Shown here piece after piece: positions 24,293-35,498 of a DNA stretch of 64,000 nt. How positions within the stretch are numbered: the first letter of the stretch is position 1; every line of letters begins with the position of its first letter. Both the position numbers and the translations under genes were made by a program. Under the pieces are notes generated by a model. It was not told the origin of the DNA, searched no databases, and saw nothing but the letters and a program-made list of their open reading frames with translations. Source of the stretch: Sinohyriopsis cumingii (Eukaryota > Mollusca > Bivalvia > Unionida > Unionidae); contig JAPYKE020000037.1 in the NCBI GenBank assembly GCA_028554795.2, forward strand, positions 3,846,501 to 3,910,500, written 5' to 3'.

Positions 24293-25021
24293 TCATTTAT
24301 TGGCATCGCTCGAACGCCCTGGTTGCACCAAACTCTCTCTTTCTTCCAAATCGTTCAAACTAACAGCAGCAGGTTCATTCTTTGCAGTGCTTGTATTCCG
24401 CTTTTTACTTTTCTTACTAATTTCACACAGTTTTCTGCGCCATTGTGTGTAGCCCAATAACCCCATGAAAATATAGTACCCAAGAACCAATGACATCCAC
24501 AAAATGCTGTCTTTTCTAACATAGTCCAATGTTTCAAGTTGTATGCACTTTGAATGAGAAGCATTGGCTATATCTAATGTTCTTTCCTGTTCAAATACAC
24601 GAACACAGACAGTGTACGTAGTTCCAACTTGCAAGTTCTTGACGGTAAACTGGTTAATTTCTGGAAGGATTATGTTCGAAACAAATTTTCCTCCCTCAAC
24701 AAAACATTCCACCTCAGATCCCAGAACGTATGTTTGCCATTGATCGTTTGCCATTCTCCACTGTATCGTTATTGAGGACATAGAACTGTTGACCCACGTG
24801 ATATCTAAGTCAGACAGCACGCGCGGATTCGGTCCGGACAAGACGCGAGAGTCACCTGATTGGTTGGAGTTGAGTTTAGGTGGGATAATTGAGTATATCC
24901 CCGTTGTATAACTATTGGAAGATACATTTTGTCCAGCAGCTTGACAAAGATTGGGGAAGAATTGAAGCCAGAAAAATAAAATATACAGGATTCCCACATA
25001 TCGGATGGTAGGAAGAATCAT
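24293..25021 (-). CDS. Single-pass membrane protein with one fibronectin type III domain
   Basis: An intact 242-residue frame. It has a cleavable-looking signal peptide (about residues 1-28, hydrophobic 8-23, ending CQAAG), a low-complexity N-glycosylatable spacer and one FN3 domain (about 72-163). The FN3 shows ITIQWRM, the conserved Trp, and TTYTVCVRVFE near its end. A transmembrane helix (about 171-191) is followed by basic WRRK and a 50-residue cytoplasmic tail containing an acidic dileucine-like EERESLV. N-x-S sites fall at residues 32, 53, 78 and 153. The topology is type I, plasma membrane or endosome. The layout resembles FNDC-type or orphan cytokine-receptor-like proteins, but no specific orthologue can be named. 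A good acceptor (CTTTTTCAG at 25049-25041) just 19 bp upstream of the ATG suggests a 5' UTR intron. The coding part is a single exon. Confidence 0.8.
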   Translation of the reverse strand: MILPTIRYVGILYILFFWLQFFPNLCQAAGQNVSSNSYTTGIYSIIPPKLNSNQSGDSRVLSGPNPRVLSDLDITWVNSSMSSITIQWRMANDQWQTYVLGSEVECFVEGGKFVSNIILPEINQFTVKNLQVGTTYTVCVRVFEQERTLDIANASHSKCIQLETLDYVRKDSILWMSLVLGYYIFMGLLGYTQWRRKLCEISKKSKKRNTSTAKNEPAAVSLNDLEERESLVQPGRSSDANK

Positions 25022-25876
25022 GCTGATTGTCGTCCGACACCTGAAAAAGACATTGATCTACATGGAAAATTCGACAATACATACACAATACCTGAATTTT
25101 GTCTATTCGATTGCATTTCAAATCAAAAGAAAGCAATAATTATTAAAAGAAAAGACTGCTCATTAAATATGTGTGCATGCGTGCAGGTTGGTATGTAGGC
25201 ACATACATATGAATATAGCCAGGTAAAGAGACAGACAGGCACACGTACATATATACACATTAAACCACAGGTGTATAATCTCATCCGAGTAACTTCTGTT
25301 AATATTATCATTATATTTATTTGCAACCGCAATATAGGTCACTGTTGTCATTACACGTTTATGTGTAACTGCTATACAGGTCACTGTTATCTGTAATTGA
25401 TATGCAACAAAACTAAAACTGACATAGCTTGAACCATCTTGAGTCTAGTACCTATGGTTTTCGTTACTATAGGAACAACATTGTTAGGCTCAATAGGAGC
25501 CTAACTTGAAAATGATCACATCAGAAAAATAGTTTAAAACATATATAAAAAGTACATTTAGACGAAGACTTGAAGAACAAAATGTGGCTGAGCAGTTCCA
25601 CTGCAAATTGCAATTTCATTATTTACTATTTTACAATTTATTTCATGCATAAACCAGGTAAAATTATTTTCTTTCTTATGTTGGTAAGACGACGTACTAT
25701 TTATTTACTCCACGTCACATATTGTTCTATTTTTTTCATACAATCTGAAGTCAAATAAGAGTATAGTATGACTTTTTAATCATGCACCCGATATACCCCC
25801 CCCCCACGTTTAGTTCCCTGAACTGAGGTGACTTGTAATGCTGATATGGCGTTCCCCATGTAAGAATGTTAGGACA

Positions 25877-25878
<2 letters not shown>

Positions 25879-25937
<59 letters not shown>
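25879..25937. repeat. (AT)n microsatellite
   Basis: About 29 uninterrupted dinucleotides. Confidence 0.95.
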
Positions 25938-25938
<1 letters not shown>

Positions 25939-27230
25939 GGAATTAAATAATTATTCTGCTTTTGCAGTGATGTAGTGAGTGTTGACGATGTTACAAGGTA
26001 GCGAGAAATATGAGCCACCATACACATCGTGGTTCATTTCCTGTCTTTTGTTGCATTGCAGTCTATGTTATGAGAAATAAGATAGGATCCGTTCATCTTG
26101 TTGGTGTACTCCTCCGCGAAGACGATGGACTTTTGTTTAGATGACCTAAGGGTCAAAACAACCTTACGGCAGCGGTATATTCTGAATGCGTTTGAGATGT
26201 ATGGCGCGTGCAACTTTCAATATTGGAAATAGTTTGACGATAAGAGTAATTTCCATTTTGCAGGGTTTCGTCCCACTATGTATCGAGGCCGAGAACATGT
26301 CATCGTGAGCTCGTTGCATTGTAACACCCCTTGCAGTCCAAAATGGTTTCGATCTGTCATCATCGTTTTTCTCGTACTCTTTGAGGAACATGGTGTATTC
26401 CTACCAAGCCGTGATTGCCAACTGTATTAGTTTGTTAGAATGAATAGACAGAACGCAAACGGCCTCGGTTGGACAGCTATTTCGTACCTTGATGAAACGC
26501 ATGATACAGATAGGCCAAATATACAAGAAACTTTCCTTTCTTACTTTTAGAGTGGCACACAGTTCATATTCACTGAGAGTCGGCAATGTATCTTACATAT
26601 AGCAATGTGTTACATAATCTAATCGGTGAATCCTTAAAAAAGAATCAATATGTTTATCCTGATTAATCGTGGAGACCTTTCAATACCCGGAACATTTTAC
26701 CTTAAGCCATTAGATAGCAACACCACAACCTGAACTGCGATCTCACAGGCACCTATTAAAGTCTGCGTTCCCTTGACGTTTAGAAATAATGTCCGATAAT
26801 TATTTGTAGCAGCCTATCAGATAAAGCTTTGCTTTTCGTGCATAATTTATCGTTTGAAAAGATGTTCCAAATCACATTCGTTACTCAAGAATGGTTGATG
26901 AAGCAAAAGGTCAGAGGAACATGGTCTTATATCGGTGCCTGAAAGATGTACTTGTTCAAAAATGAATCTCAGTTTTAATAATATTTAACAAACAAAAGTT
27001 AAAATTGTTACAAAGATAAAACTGTTTGATTTTTCGTTAGATAATAAAGCCAGCAGGTGAAGCAGTCTTGCTGTTTTCCTGAACGATTACTTTTAAATAA
27101 CATTTAATCTAGTACAAATAAGGAAATATATATTCCTGTTTATGTTAGTGTTCAGTGATGTTCTTTTAAAGTCATTCCTAAAATGAACGTTCATATACTA
27201 CAGCTCTTAGTGAAAATGAAGGAAAGAAAA

Positions 27231-27234
<4 letters not shown>

Positions 27235-27294
<60 letters not shown>
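27235..27294. repeat. (AT)n microsatellite
   Basis: About 30 uninterrupted dinucleotides. Confidence 0.95.
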
Positions 27295-27299
<5 letters not shown>

Positions 27300-27894
27300 C
27301 ATAAAGAGTTATGATGCATTGCATACGTTTCTATGGATTGTAAAAATACCAAAATGCTGTGGGCATTTCTACAACACAGTATAGGGTATTGCTGAATGAA
27401 TTTCTTTCCTGTATATAAAGGTGCAGTTCGGCTGATCAGTTATTTATTAGGACGTGTTAGGATTTTAGTGCTACTGTCGACACATACAGTATTTTTTTGT
27501 GAAAGAAACAACCTGATTATATCATTGTAATCGCTAGCTATTGTGTGTCAAACATTGCAAGTGAAATTACCAATTACATATCGGAAAAATCACATACGTA
27601 TTTGTAAGTAATACATTTCAATGAATAATTAACCAATATGAAACAACAATACTAAATTTAGGAACTTTCGACAGGCGAAAGCTACATTTCACTGTTACGT
27701 GAAAATATAAAGCGTCAATACAGGAGGTTTAAACTGCCACTCCGAATAATGTTTTACTGTGCTTTCAGTTTGGAGATCTCCACCATGTATATTTAGATCC
27801 TACACGGTTTGATGAATAATTGGCAGTATGTACGCAGCAGCAGGTTTTTATTAATAATTTCACGAAGAGTGTGAGTTTGATTTATTGAACGAAG

Positions 27895-28190
27895 CTTTTA
27901 AAACAATTCAGTCATATCGCTACGATGTCTGCAGTGTGGCAGTTTATAGAGATGTCTAGCACTGCATCATCATGAGGCAGACACGTAGCATGATGTCCCA
28001 CCCAGTCACATTATCCTGACACCACGCTGACCAATCCTTACACTAACCTCTTAATGCTGAACGTCATGCGAGGCAATTGCTAGTATAATTTTTATAATTC
28101 TTTGTTATTACTCGGCCGGGGTTAGAACCCGCGTCATCCAGCATCCGAGGCGGACGTTCAAACAATTTAGCATACCAGAGTGGTGATGCG
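27895..28190 (-). mobile_element. tRNA-derived SINE (family 2)
   Basis: Shares a roughly 280-bp body with the copies at 33.35 and 42.0 kb: TCGCTACGATGTCTGCAGTG at the low end, then GCATGATGTCCC and CCTCTTAATGCTGA. Near the high end, on the minus strand, is a B-box-like GCGGGTTCTAACCCCGG, so the element runs on the minus strand. The A-box region is degraded. Confidence 0.75.
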
Positions 28191-29664
28191 CGAAGAGAAA
28201 AAAAATAAATAAAAAAATTCGTACTACAGATTTGTTAGCTCATGCAGGACGTTTTTAATTGCATACTATGTTTTTGTTAAAGTTATACTGATGTGTGTTA
28301 AAAATATTACCTGTCGAAAAAGGGGAAAACATACCGAAAGAGACGGTCCTGTAGCGTTGGCCATTATACGTACAATGCGAATAAAATACAAGGACTTACC
28401 TCCAATTTTACAATCTAAAAGGCTACTGCAAGAAGTACAGTTCAAAGGAGACAATGCTGCCACTCCCCCATCCACAGTGTATTTTTGTCAATGACATTTA
28501 GTCTATTTACAGTAGAAATAAGTATAATCCTTCAATCAACATAAACACTTTTCCTTAGATATATTGGTCTTCACTGATATGTATTCACTCAATCTCAATG
28601 TAATATGCATAGGCAAAAAGCAATCGTATGTTGGAGAAGCCTGGATCAATCGCGGCGAGTCGTACATCCCAAAGCATTAATATCTCTCACTTCCGCCATC
28701 AAAGAGCAAAGCGCTCAACGAAGTGCTGTTCTCGTTAAATCTGTATTGATCGAAGCCGTCAGAAGCAAAATGCGCCGGTTTGAAGTTACTGTGGCGCAAA
28801 GAAGCCTGACAAAATGGGAGGACTAATGTTATATGCTCTACGTATTATCGATCAGAAGTGGAGCAGACATGGTTAATCGATCTTCAGATATCGCCGAATA
28901 AATTGAAGCAAATGTCAGTGCTGCATATTTTGCCAGACAAGTGGAAGATATATATGAATATAATTATATTAACATTCATCAACAAAGTTGCATATCGATT
29001 TTCTAGCCATGATGAAGTGTGGAAAAAAGCTTTTCATTTGGGGAGGGAGGAGGAGGCGCATAATTTCTAAATCAACATTTAAATTAGACGATATAGTGAC
29101 TAAAAATTTACATTTGCATATAACTCATGTAATCTTGCTTTTGTATGATATGTCGTATTTTCCAAACAAATCGCCACGTAGATTAACATATACAGTAACG
29201 TAGTATAACCCTGCATGTTTAATTTTTTAGATACATTTAATATATGCTTATACCCGACGGACTTACAGTCAGCACCTTTATCCCACTAGGTAGGGGACGG
29301 GATGAGTGCTAAGTGTATGTGGTGTTGGGAGAGTGATTGAAATTAAATGTACCTTTGCGTACGTATAGAAAAACACACAACTGTAGTCCAGATTTTGAAG
29401 GCTTCTACAAATTGTTTTTAGATAAATTGCAATGACATTCGCCGTCAAGCACACTTTAACGCGTGCACGTGCGACAAGGAAGTTTATATTGTCTTGCAGC
29501 ATCAGAAAGGAAATGAAGACGGTATGGTAAAGAAGCTGTGCAAAAATGGCTGCAAGGGGTAAGAAGATGAAACGGTACTATTTGGAGCACCGATGGGAAC
29601 TGTATGCTACTGTATGAAACAGTACACTGATGCGGTAGCATGGAAGGTCTAAATGGCACAGACA
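28191..29664. other. Intergenic, no gene recognised
   Basis: The plus-strand frame 28605-28826 (73 codons, Arg/Ser-rich) sits in a locally GC-richer patch but has no motif I know. Nothing else stands out. Confidence 0.35.
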
Positions 29665-30228
29665 TTTTAAAAATTACATGCTGTCGTGAAAGGCCTAAAC
29701 GATGACGAACTTAGTATATAAAAAAAACATGCTAACGTGCAAGGCCTAAAAATAACATGATAACTTGTAAGGCCTACATGACACAAATTAAGTAAAATTA
29801 TCACGAAAACATTTAAGGCCTAAATGATACAATTTTTTTTAAAGTATTATGCTAGCAAGTAAGGCCTACATGATACAGACTTTGTAAAAGTATCATGCTA
29901 GCATGTGAGGCCTACATGACACAGACTTTGTAAATGTATCATGCTAGCGGGTAAGGCCTACATGACACAGACTTTGTAAAAGTATCATGATAGCATCTGA
30001 GGCTTACATGACACAGACTTTGTAAATGTATCATGCTAACGGGTAAGGCCTACATGACACAGACCCTGTAAAAGTGTCTTGATAGCATGTGAGGCCTACA
30101 TGATACAGACTTTGTAAATGTATCATGCTAACGGGTAAGGCCTACGTATAAAAGTATCATGCTAGCATCTGAGGCTTATATGACACAGACTTTGTAAAAG
30201 TATCATGCTAGCGTGTAAGGCCTACATG
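29665..30228. repeat. 46-bp satellite array, left part
   Basis: Tandem 46-bp units with core GTAAGGCCTACATGACACAG followed by ACTTTGTAAAAGTATCATGC. Early units (before about 29860) are strongly diverged, later ones close. From about 29880 two unit types alternate (GCATGTGAGG against GCGGGTAAGG), a 92-bp higher-order repeat. The array is interrupted by a LINE and resumes at 31596. Confidence 0.92.
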
Positions 30229-31595
30229 CCATCATCATCATCATCATCAGTCTCGTGACCTAGTGTGGTCGTTGAGGCACTGTGCTGCTGAACATCTGAC
30301 CAGTTCCCTCCACTTGTCTCGATCATGTGCCAATGCCTGTGTCTCCGCAAAACTTTTCCTGGTCCATTCTGTGATGTTGTCAGTCCATTTTTTTCTCTGT
30401 CTACCTCTCCTTCTGCCACCCTGGACGCTGCCCTGCAGGACTGTTGTGGATAGACTGTTGGCTCTAGTGACATGGCTATACCATTTCAGCTTTCTCTTTT
30501 TGACGGTGGTGAGGAGGTCCTCATATTGGCCTACTTCGTGCCTGATGGTATTACGCACTTCTTCATTTGTGATGTGGTCCATGTAAGAGATGCCAAGGAT
30601 GGTTCTGTAGCATCTCATTTCAAGTGACTGGATTCTTCGTTGTAATTCTGCTGTCAGGGTCCAGGCCTCACATGAGTACAGAAAGACTGAGATGACTAGA
30701 GCTCGCAATAGTCTGATTTTAGTTTTCAGACAGATATTCTTGTCTCTCCAGATGGGTCTTAGCTTTGACATAGCTGCCATTGTTTGTGCTGCTCTTGACA
30801 AAATTTCTGCTCTTGATCCCTCTTCAGTGATTATGAAATCAAGATATTTGAACTGGCTCACTGTTTCCAGTTCATGTCCTCTGACTTTAATCTTGGCTGA
30901 GATTTGTTTGCCACTATTTGTCATCAGTTTTGTCTTCTCAGCGCTTATCTCCATGTCAAATCTGGAAGATGTTTCATCCAGGTTCTTCACTAAAGTGGCT
31001 AGTTCGTCTTCACTGCCTGCCAGCCCATCAATGTCGTCTGCAAAACGGAGGTTGGTGATGTTACGCCTTCCAATGCTGACTGTCCCACAGTGGTTTTCCA
31101 GGGCTTTGCTCATGATGCGCTCTAAGTAGATGTTGAAAAGCGTGGGTGACAGGAGACATTCTTGACGCACTCCCACTGTTGTATGGAACCAGTCCCCCAC
31201 AGCACCTTGGGCAATTACCGCACTGGTAGCCTTGACGTACAGCTGCTTGATGGTATTGGTTAACTTTTGACCCATGTTATACTTCTTTATTGTGGCCCAC
31301 AATGTCTCATGCCACACTCTGTCAAAGGCCTTTTTGAAATCTATGAGCAGTGGCAGATGCTTTATCTGCTCGGGAAATGGACGCACCCGCCCATCCACGA
31401 GTCTCCTGCTGCCTTGCAGGTCGACTTTGGTTAGCCAAAGGCTAAGGGAGTAAACCCTAAAAGAAAATCCGGAGTGGAGACCCTAAGGCAGCTGGACGAT
31501 GTACTACATCCCCTTCTGGCAACTCCTTGGTCTGGAGAGGGATGGGCTCCGCCAGACGACTTTTGCCCAAGACACACTGATAATGCTGGACAAAT
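30229..31595 (-). mobile_element. RTE-like LINE, internally deleted, inserted in the satellite
   Basis: Minus-strand element ending in a (GAT)n tail at 30229-30249. It is flanked by CTACATG on both sides (30222-30228 and 31596-31602), which fits a short target-site duplication or satellite microhomology. From about 31595 to 31400 it carries a non-coding, GC-rich 5' leader. The sequence then passes directly into the middle of the RT, so the endonuclease and N-terminal RT are absent. Confidence 0.8.
30247..31398 (-). pseudogene. RTE-like reverse transcriptase, C-terminal two thirds
   Basis: An open 383-codon frame. RT motifs are LLIDFKKAFDRV (motif A, near residue 16), VGVRQECLLSPTLFNIYLE (motif B) and LRFADDIDGLA (motif C, FADD in place of YADD). 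Then come KYLDFIITEEGS, a CEAWTL block and the C-terminal KKRKLKWYSHVTR plus GGRRRGRQRKKW segment common in RTE/RTEX-type elements. There are no stops. The Met at the start belongs to a fusion with leader sequence created by an internal deletion, so a working protein is unlikely. Clade placement is by general resemblance only. Confidence 0.82.
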
Positions 31596-31816
31596 CTACA
31601 TGACACAGACTTTGTAAAAGTGTCATGCTAGCATGTGAATCTTACATGACACAGACTATGTAAAAGTACCATGCAGCTGGTAAGGCCTACATGACACAGA
31701 CTTTGTAAAATTATCATGCTAACGTGTAAGGCCTACATGACACAGACTTTGTTAAAGTACCATACTAATTTTTAAGGCCTACCTGATAAGGATTATGTAA
31801 AACCAACACGTTAGCA
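31596..31816. repeat. 46-bp satellite array, right part
   Basis: About five further 46-bp units with the same ACATGACACAGACTTTG core, increasingly diverged to the right. Their resumption directly after the LINE shows that the element landed inside a pre-existing array. Confidence 0.9.
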
Positions 31817-32345
31817 GTAAGAAGAAATAAAAACCTTTACCATTATAGGAATTGGAGGAGACAGACCCTACTAGAGTAGTATGTACACGGTCCGAAGAGA
31901 AGCAAAAAAATGCAGTTAGAAGCTTGCAAAAACGAAGCAGACAGTTTACAGAAGACAGTTATGAACAAAATAAGAGGAATAACGCAACTGCAAATAAACA
32001 CTCTCAAAACAAGACTGACTTGGATAAGACTGAGGAAATGTATGATAATTTTATAAGACTGTTAAATATGCGTGGACTATTAGGGAAACTCATAAACTAC
32101 TTTCTTTTCAGTCACAATGAACGTTAGAAGGCTTACCTTTTTGCTGGTAAAGATTAAGAAAGAAAATAAAATTTTAATTAAAACAATTTTTACTTGACCT
32201 TTGCAAGGATTCCTAAGCATACAAGGAATTCCAAAGTTACAATATTCTATAAATACATATAAAATGGATGGATAAAGAAAAAAGGTGTAATTTAAAGATA
32301 AGTTATCTGATGTTTAAACAAGTTCGTTGACTTGAGGATATTGTT
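31817..32345. other. No recognised feature
   Basis: A plus-strand frame of 91 codons (31852-32127), Lys/Asn/Thr-rich and hydrophilic, without motif. It is likely chance in AT-rich DNA. Confidence 0.35.
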
Positions 32346-32570
32346 CGGGCCCCTGAGTGCTTGAATAGTCTAAAACTCTCACCATTACGAATTATTGCCA
32401 CATCACCTGCGTCTGCTTAGGTTCGAATCTAGGGCTTGGCCAAGGGGGTACGTTAGAAAGCTTGACATGAGCTTCCTGTGGGCCTATGGTTCTTTCAGTT
32501 GTTTTCCCTGGGTTCGTCCTCCACCAGCCTATCTCATGCTAAAACAAGGTGTTAAACCCCACAATAACCA
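32346..32570 (+). mobile_element. tRNA-derived SINE (family 1), diverged copy
   Basis: CGGGCCCCTGAGTG head, GCTTAGGTTCGAATCTAGGG around the B box, GAAAGCTTGACATGAGCTTC body and GCTAAAACAAGGTGTTAAAC 3' end. It is clearly the same family as the 11.3 kb copy, but older by its mismatches. Confidence 0.82.
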
Positions 32571-33349
32571 GAACAGCGATATTGGAAATGCACTAGTAAC
32601 TTTGAATTGTGATTTCCTAGTATTCTAGTATATTCCTATACTAGATGTTTATGTGGCAAAACTGCCACTGTGATCAATTTCTTTGTTGTTTTTATCATTT
32701 GTTGTGATCTTGAATCCTTTACACGAGATGATTCAACCCAAAAATATGACTCGCCAGAGGTCCCGATATCCTTACTACTTGTAAGTCAGAAATTAATTGC
32801 TGTAGATGCAACACTTATTACACTACAGTAAGGATAAAGTTTACTGCAATTATCTGAAATCTCTTCCACTGGCTTGATTATAATTAACATGTTCCCTGTA
32901 TACAGGTAAGATGGACTCCACCAAATCTGTTTGTTGCTGCAGTAGATTATCTCCCTTCCGCTATGATGTTGCAGGTCTGGAGAGGTTCAAATATAACTTA
33001 AAGAGGATTGAAAAATCATTTCTTTAAAATTGTTCGTTTTATGGGTACAATTCACAGTTCTGTCAGAGAGAGTGGTATTTGATCTTCTGACTGAGGATTA
33101 AGATTCACGGTTCTGACAGAAAAAAATGACAATGTATATTTGTGGTATGTTGCCGAATATTATGAAGCATGGTACTTCTTTTCCGAAATGTTTGAAAGAT
33201 TTTGCGTACTTGAGTATTGAACGAATAATCCGAATGCTAATTATATTCAAATACCGAAATGGCTAAAACAACAGGAGGAAAAAACAAGGCGCATTTGAAA
33301 TGGAACGTGTGTGTGTGTGTGTGTGATTCGGATGTTTAACGTAGCTTTA
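32571..33349. other. No gene recognised; short (GT)n at 33307-33325
   Basis: AT-rich intergenic sequence. The only structured element is a ten-unit GT run. Confidence 0.4.
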
Positions 33350-33630
33350 ACAATTTTTCAGTCATTTCGCTACGATGTCTGCAGTGTGGCAGCTTATAGT
33401 GATGTCTAGCACTGGGCATCATGCCGCAGACATGTAGCATGATGTCCCATCCACATTATCCTGACATCAGACCAAACAGTCCTAACAGTAACCTCTTAAT
33501 GCTGAGCACCTAGCGAGGCGGCTGTTAGTGCCATTTTTATAAGTCTTTGGTATGACTAGGCCAGAGTTTGAACCCGCGACCTCCCGCATATCCGTCGAAT
33601 GCTCTAATCACTAGACCACCAAATGGAAAT
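33350..33630 (-). mobile_element. tRNA-derived SINE (family 2), best head
   Basis: On the minus strand, a tRNA-like head GGTGGTCTAGTGATTAGAG leads to GGTCGCGGGTTCAAACTCTG (B box). The conserved body containing GGACATCATGC and CACTGCAGACATCGTAGCG follows. This copy shows that family 2 is a tRNA-derived SINE. Confidence 0.8.
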
Positions 33631-35498
33631 TAAGAAAAGGACTGTCTAGCTGTCTAAAGACTGAAAGTACTTGATAATATTAAACAAGAAATGTAAGCTT
33701 CTATTTCATAGAACAGTTGATTTTATTTACCGAACTTAAAGCAGGCTAATGAAATAGCTTTCAATTATGCTGGAAATGCTACAAATTTATCAAAGTGTAC
33801 AATTAAATATCATTGCTGAGTTAAATAGTGTTTTACAAACCAGCAAACTTCATATTGACCGACAAGCGGAGGTCAGTATTATAGACCTACGTGCCCATAC
33901 AATGTCAAAATCACAGAAATAAAGGTTTCTATTTGTATTATCTCATGATTTATAGTAAGAAAATAGTAATTTAATTTATTTTAGCTTATAATTTATAGTG
34001 TAAAAGTGCAATTTAATTTGATTTATCTCATTATTTACAGGGGAAAAAGCAATAGAAGTTGTTTTATTTCGTGGCATATGGCAAGAAAAAACCCAATTTA
34101 ATTTGCTTTCTAAGTGCATACGTGGCATTTCAACTTCATGACCCTTAGAATTTAATGTTATGAAGTTACCTAAAGGTCATGACGATCAAGACCCTCCAAT
34201 ATTAATAATTGCCGCGCGATATGAAGTATATTGCATGTCACGTGACGTCATGTCATCCAATGAAACCCATATCAAACAAGAATTATATAATAAAGACTAA
34301 TATAATGTACTTACATCATTAACTATGTTATTTCCTGTTATGAAACGTGTGTGATGTGGAAATTTGTGGTAAGGATTTATTGACTTAAACAAGATTATAA
34401 CCATGTGCTATAATGACGTAACATTTTCTTTGTGGTTCTGGACATATCAAGAGATTTTCGCCACACGGGACCTTCCGTTTCGGGAATATTTGACGCATCT
34501 CCTCTGTTATGAAAACACCAGAATCAAATTATTAAAGAGAATTAAAGTGATATAGGAAATGATATATTTTATTACCGTGCCCTAAAGTGTAATCGAGAAA
34601 AGAGTAAGGTGGATTGCATAAATATTAAGTAAATAAATAAATATGATACATATGAAGTAAAGATATTCACAAAAGCGTGATAATTATGAATTTTGTCACA
34701 CGCTTTATATTGATAAATCCACATTGATATATGTCATCTAAGGTTAAAAATAGATAATATTGCTAATGTTGAGTAACTTAATTTTGAAAACGATTAGACA
34801 AGATCAATGATTTCTGCTTTCGAAGCCTTGGTGGAATTTTATTCAAGCATTTTGTTCCTGTATGAAACACTTAAAACTGTTATGACATGACGCATTAGGA
34901 ATCCGCTTGAACACAAACAAACCTCGCTAAATCCAATTTAAATTTATGGCTTACTTCCTGCAACTATCTCTTGTCACGTCATGGGGCGATATTACTACAA
35001 GTATATATTATTTGTAAAACAAAATAAAAACTCGACTATAATATAATCGATTTCATATACTAAAATACTTTATTTCCAATTAGTTGTTCCCTAGGACAAT
35101 TTTGCTAATATCGTAGGAGGACGTACAATATAACTTTTTTAAATAGATGGATATCTAGCTCCGAGCCCCCAGTCAGCAATGCCAATGGTCTAGATGGATA
35201 GTATACAGTCGATTCAAGCCACAATCGATTCAAAGGTCGGTCGCCAATGTCTTGGCGACATTCTCCACCCCATGTAAGTTGTGCTTACGAGGGCTCTCTT
35301 CACAACGTGACGCACACACACACACACACACACACACACTACGCCTGAAAATAAAATCGGGATTTTATTTCGCGGAATTTGATCCGAAGTGAAAATATGA
35401 GCAGTTACTCGCAATATGAAAGACAAAATCATAACGACACTACATGCTCATTACGGACACGAATATAAAGCACGACATATAATTATCTACTAAGTGAT
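33631..35498. other. Intergenic and probable 3' non-coding part of the LTR element
   Basis: The first 1.4 kb show nothing. The last 300-400 bp, directly downstream of the pol stop codon on the minus strand, would contain the 3' LTR. A (CA)n run at 35312-35339 sits there. I could not find a second copy near 39.5 kb, so the LTR limits are unproved. Confidence 0.35.
35312..35339. repeat. (CA)n microsatellite
   Basis: Fourteen CA units in the presumed 3' non-coding part of the LTR element. Confidence 0.95.

Larger units (their letters stand above)
25050..27894. other. Intergenic, no gene recognised
   Basis: Possible 5' leader exons of the FN3 gene would lie here but cannot be placed. Two adjacent minus-strand frames (26401-26586 and 26164-26391) read on through one stop and are richer in GC than their surroundings. 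They may be an old coding relic of unknown origin. Confidence 0.35.

Noticed and set aside
29665..31816. CRISPR-like or regulatory repeat array
   Set aside because: The 46-bp units abut each other and their differences are spread over the whole unit; this is satellite DNA.
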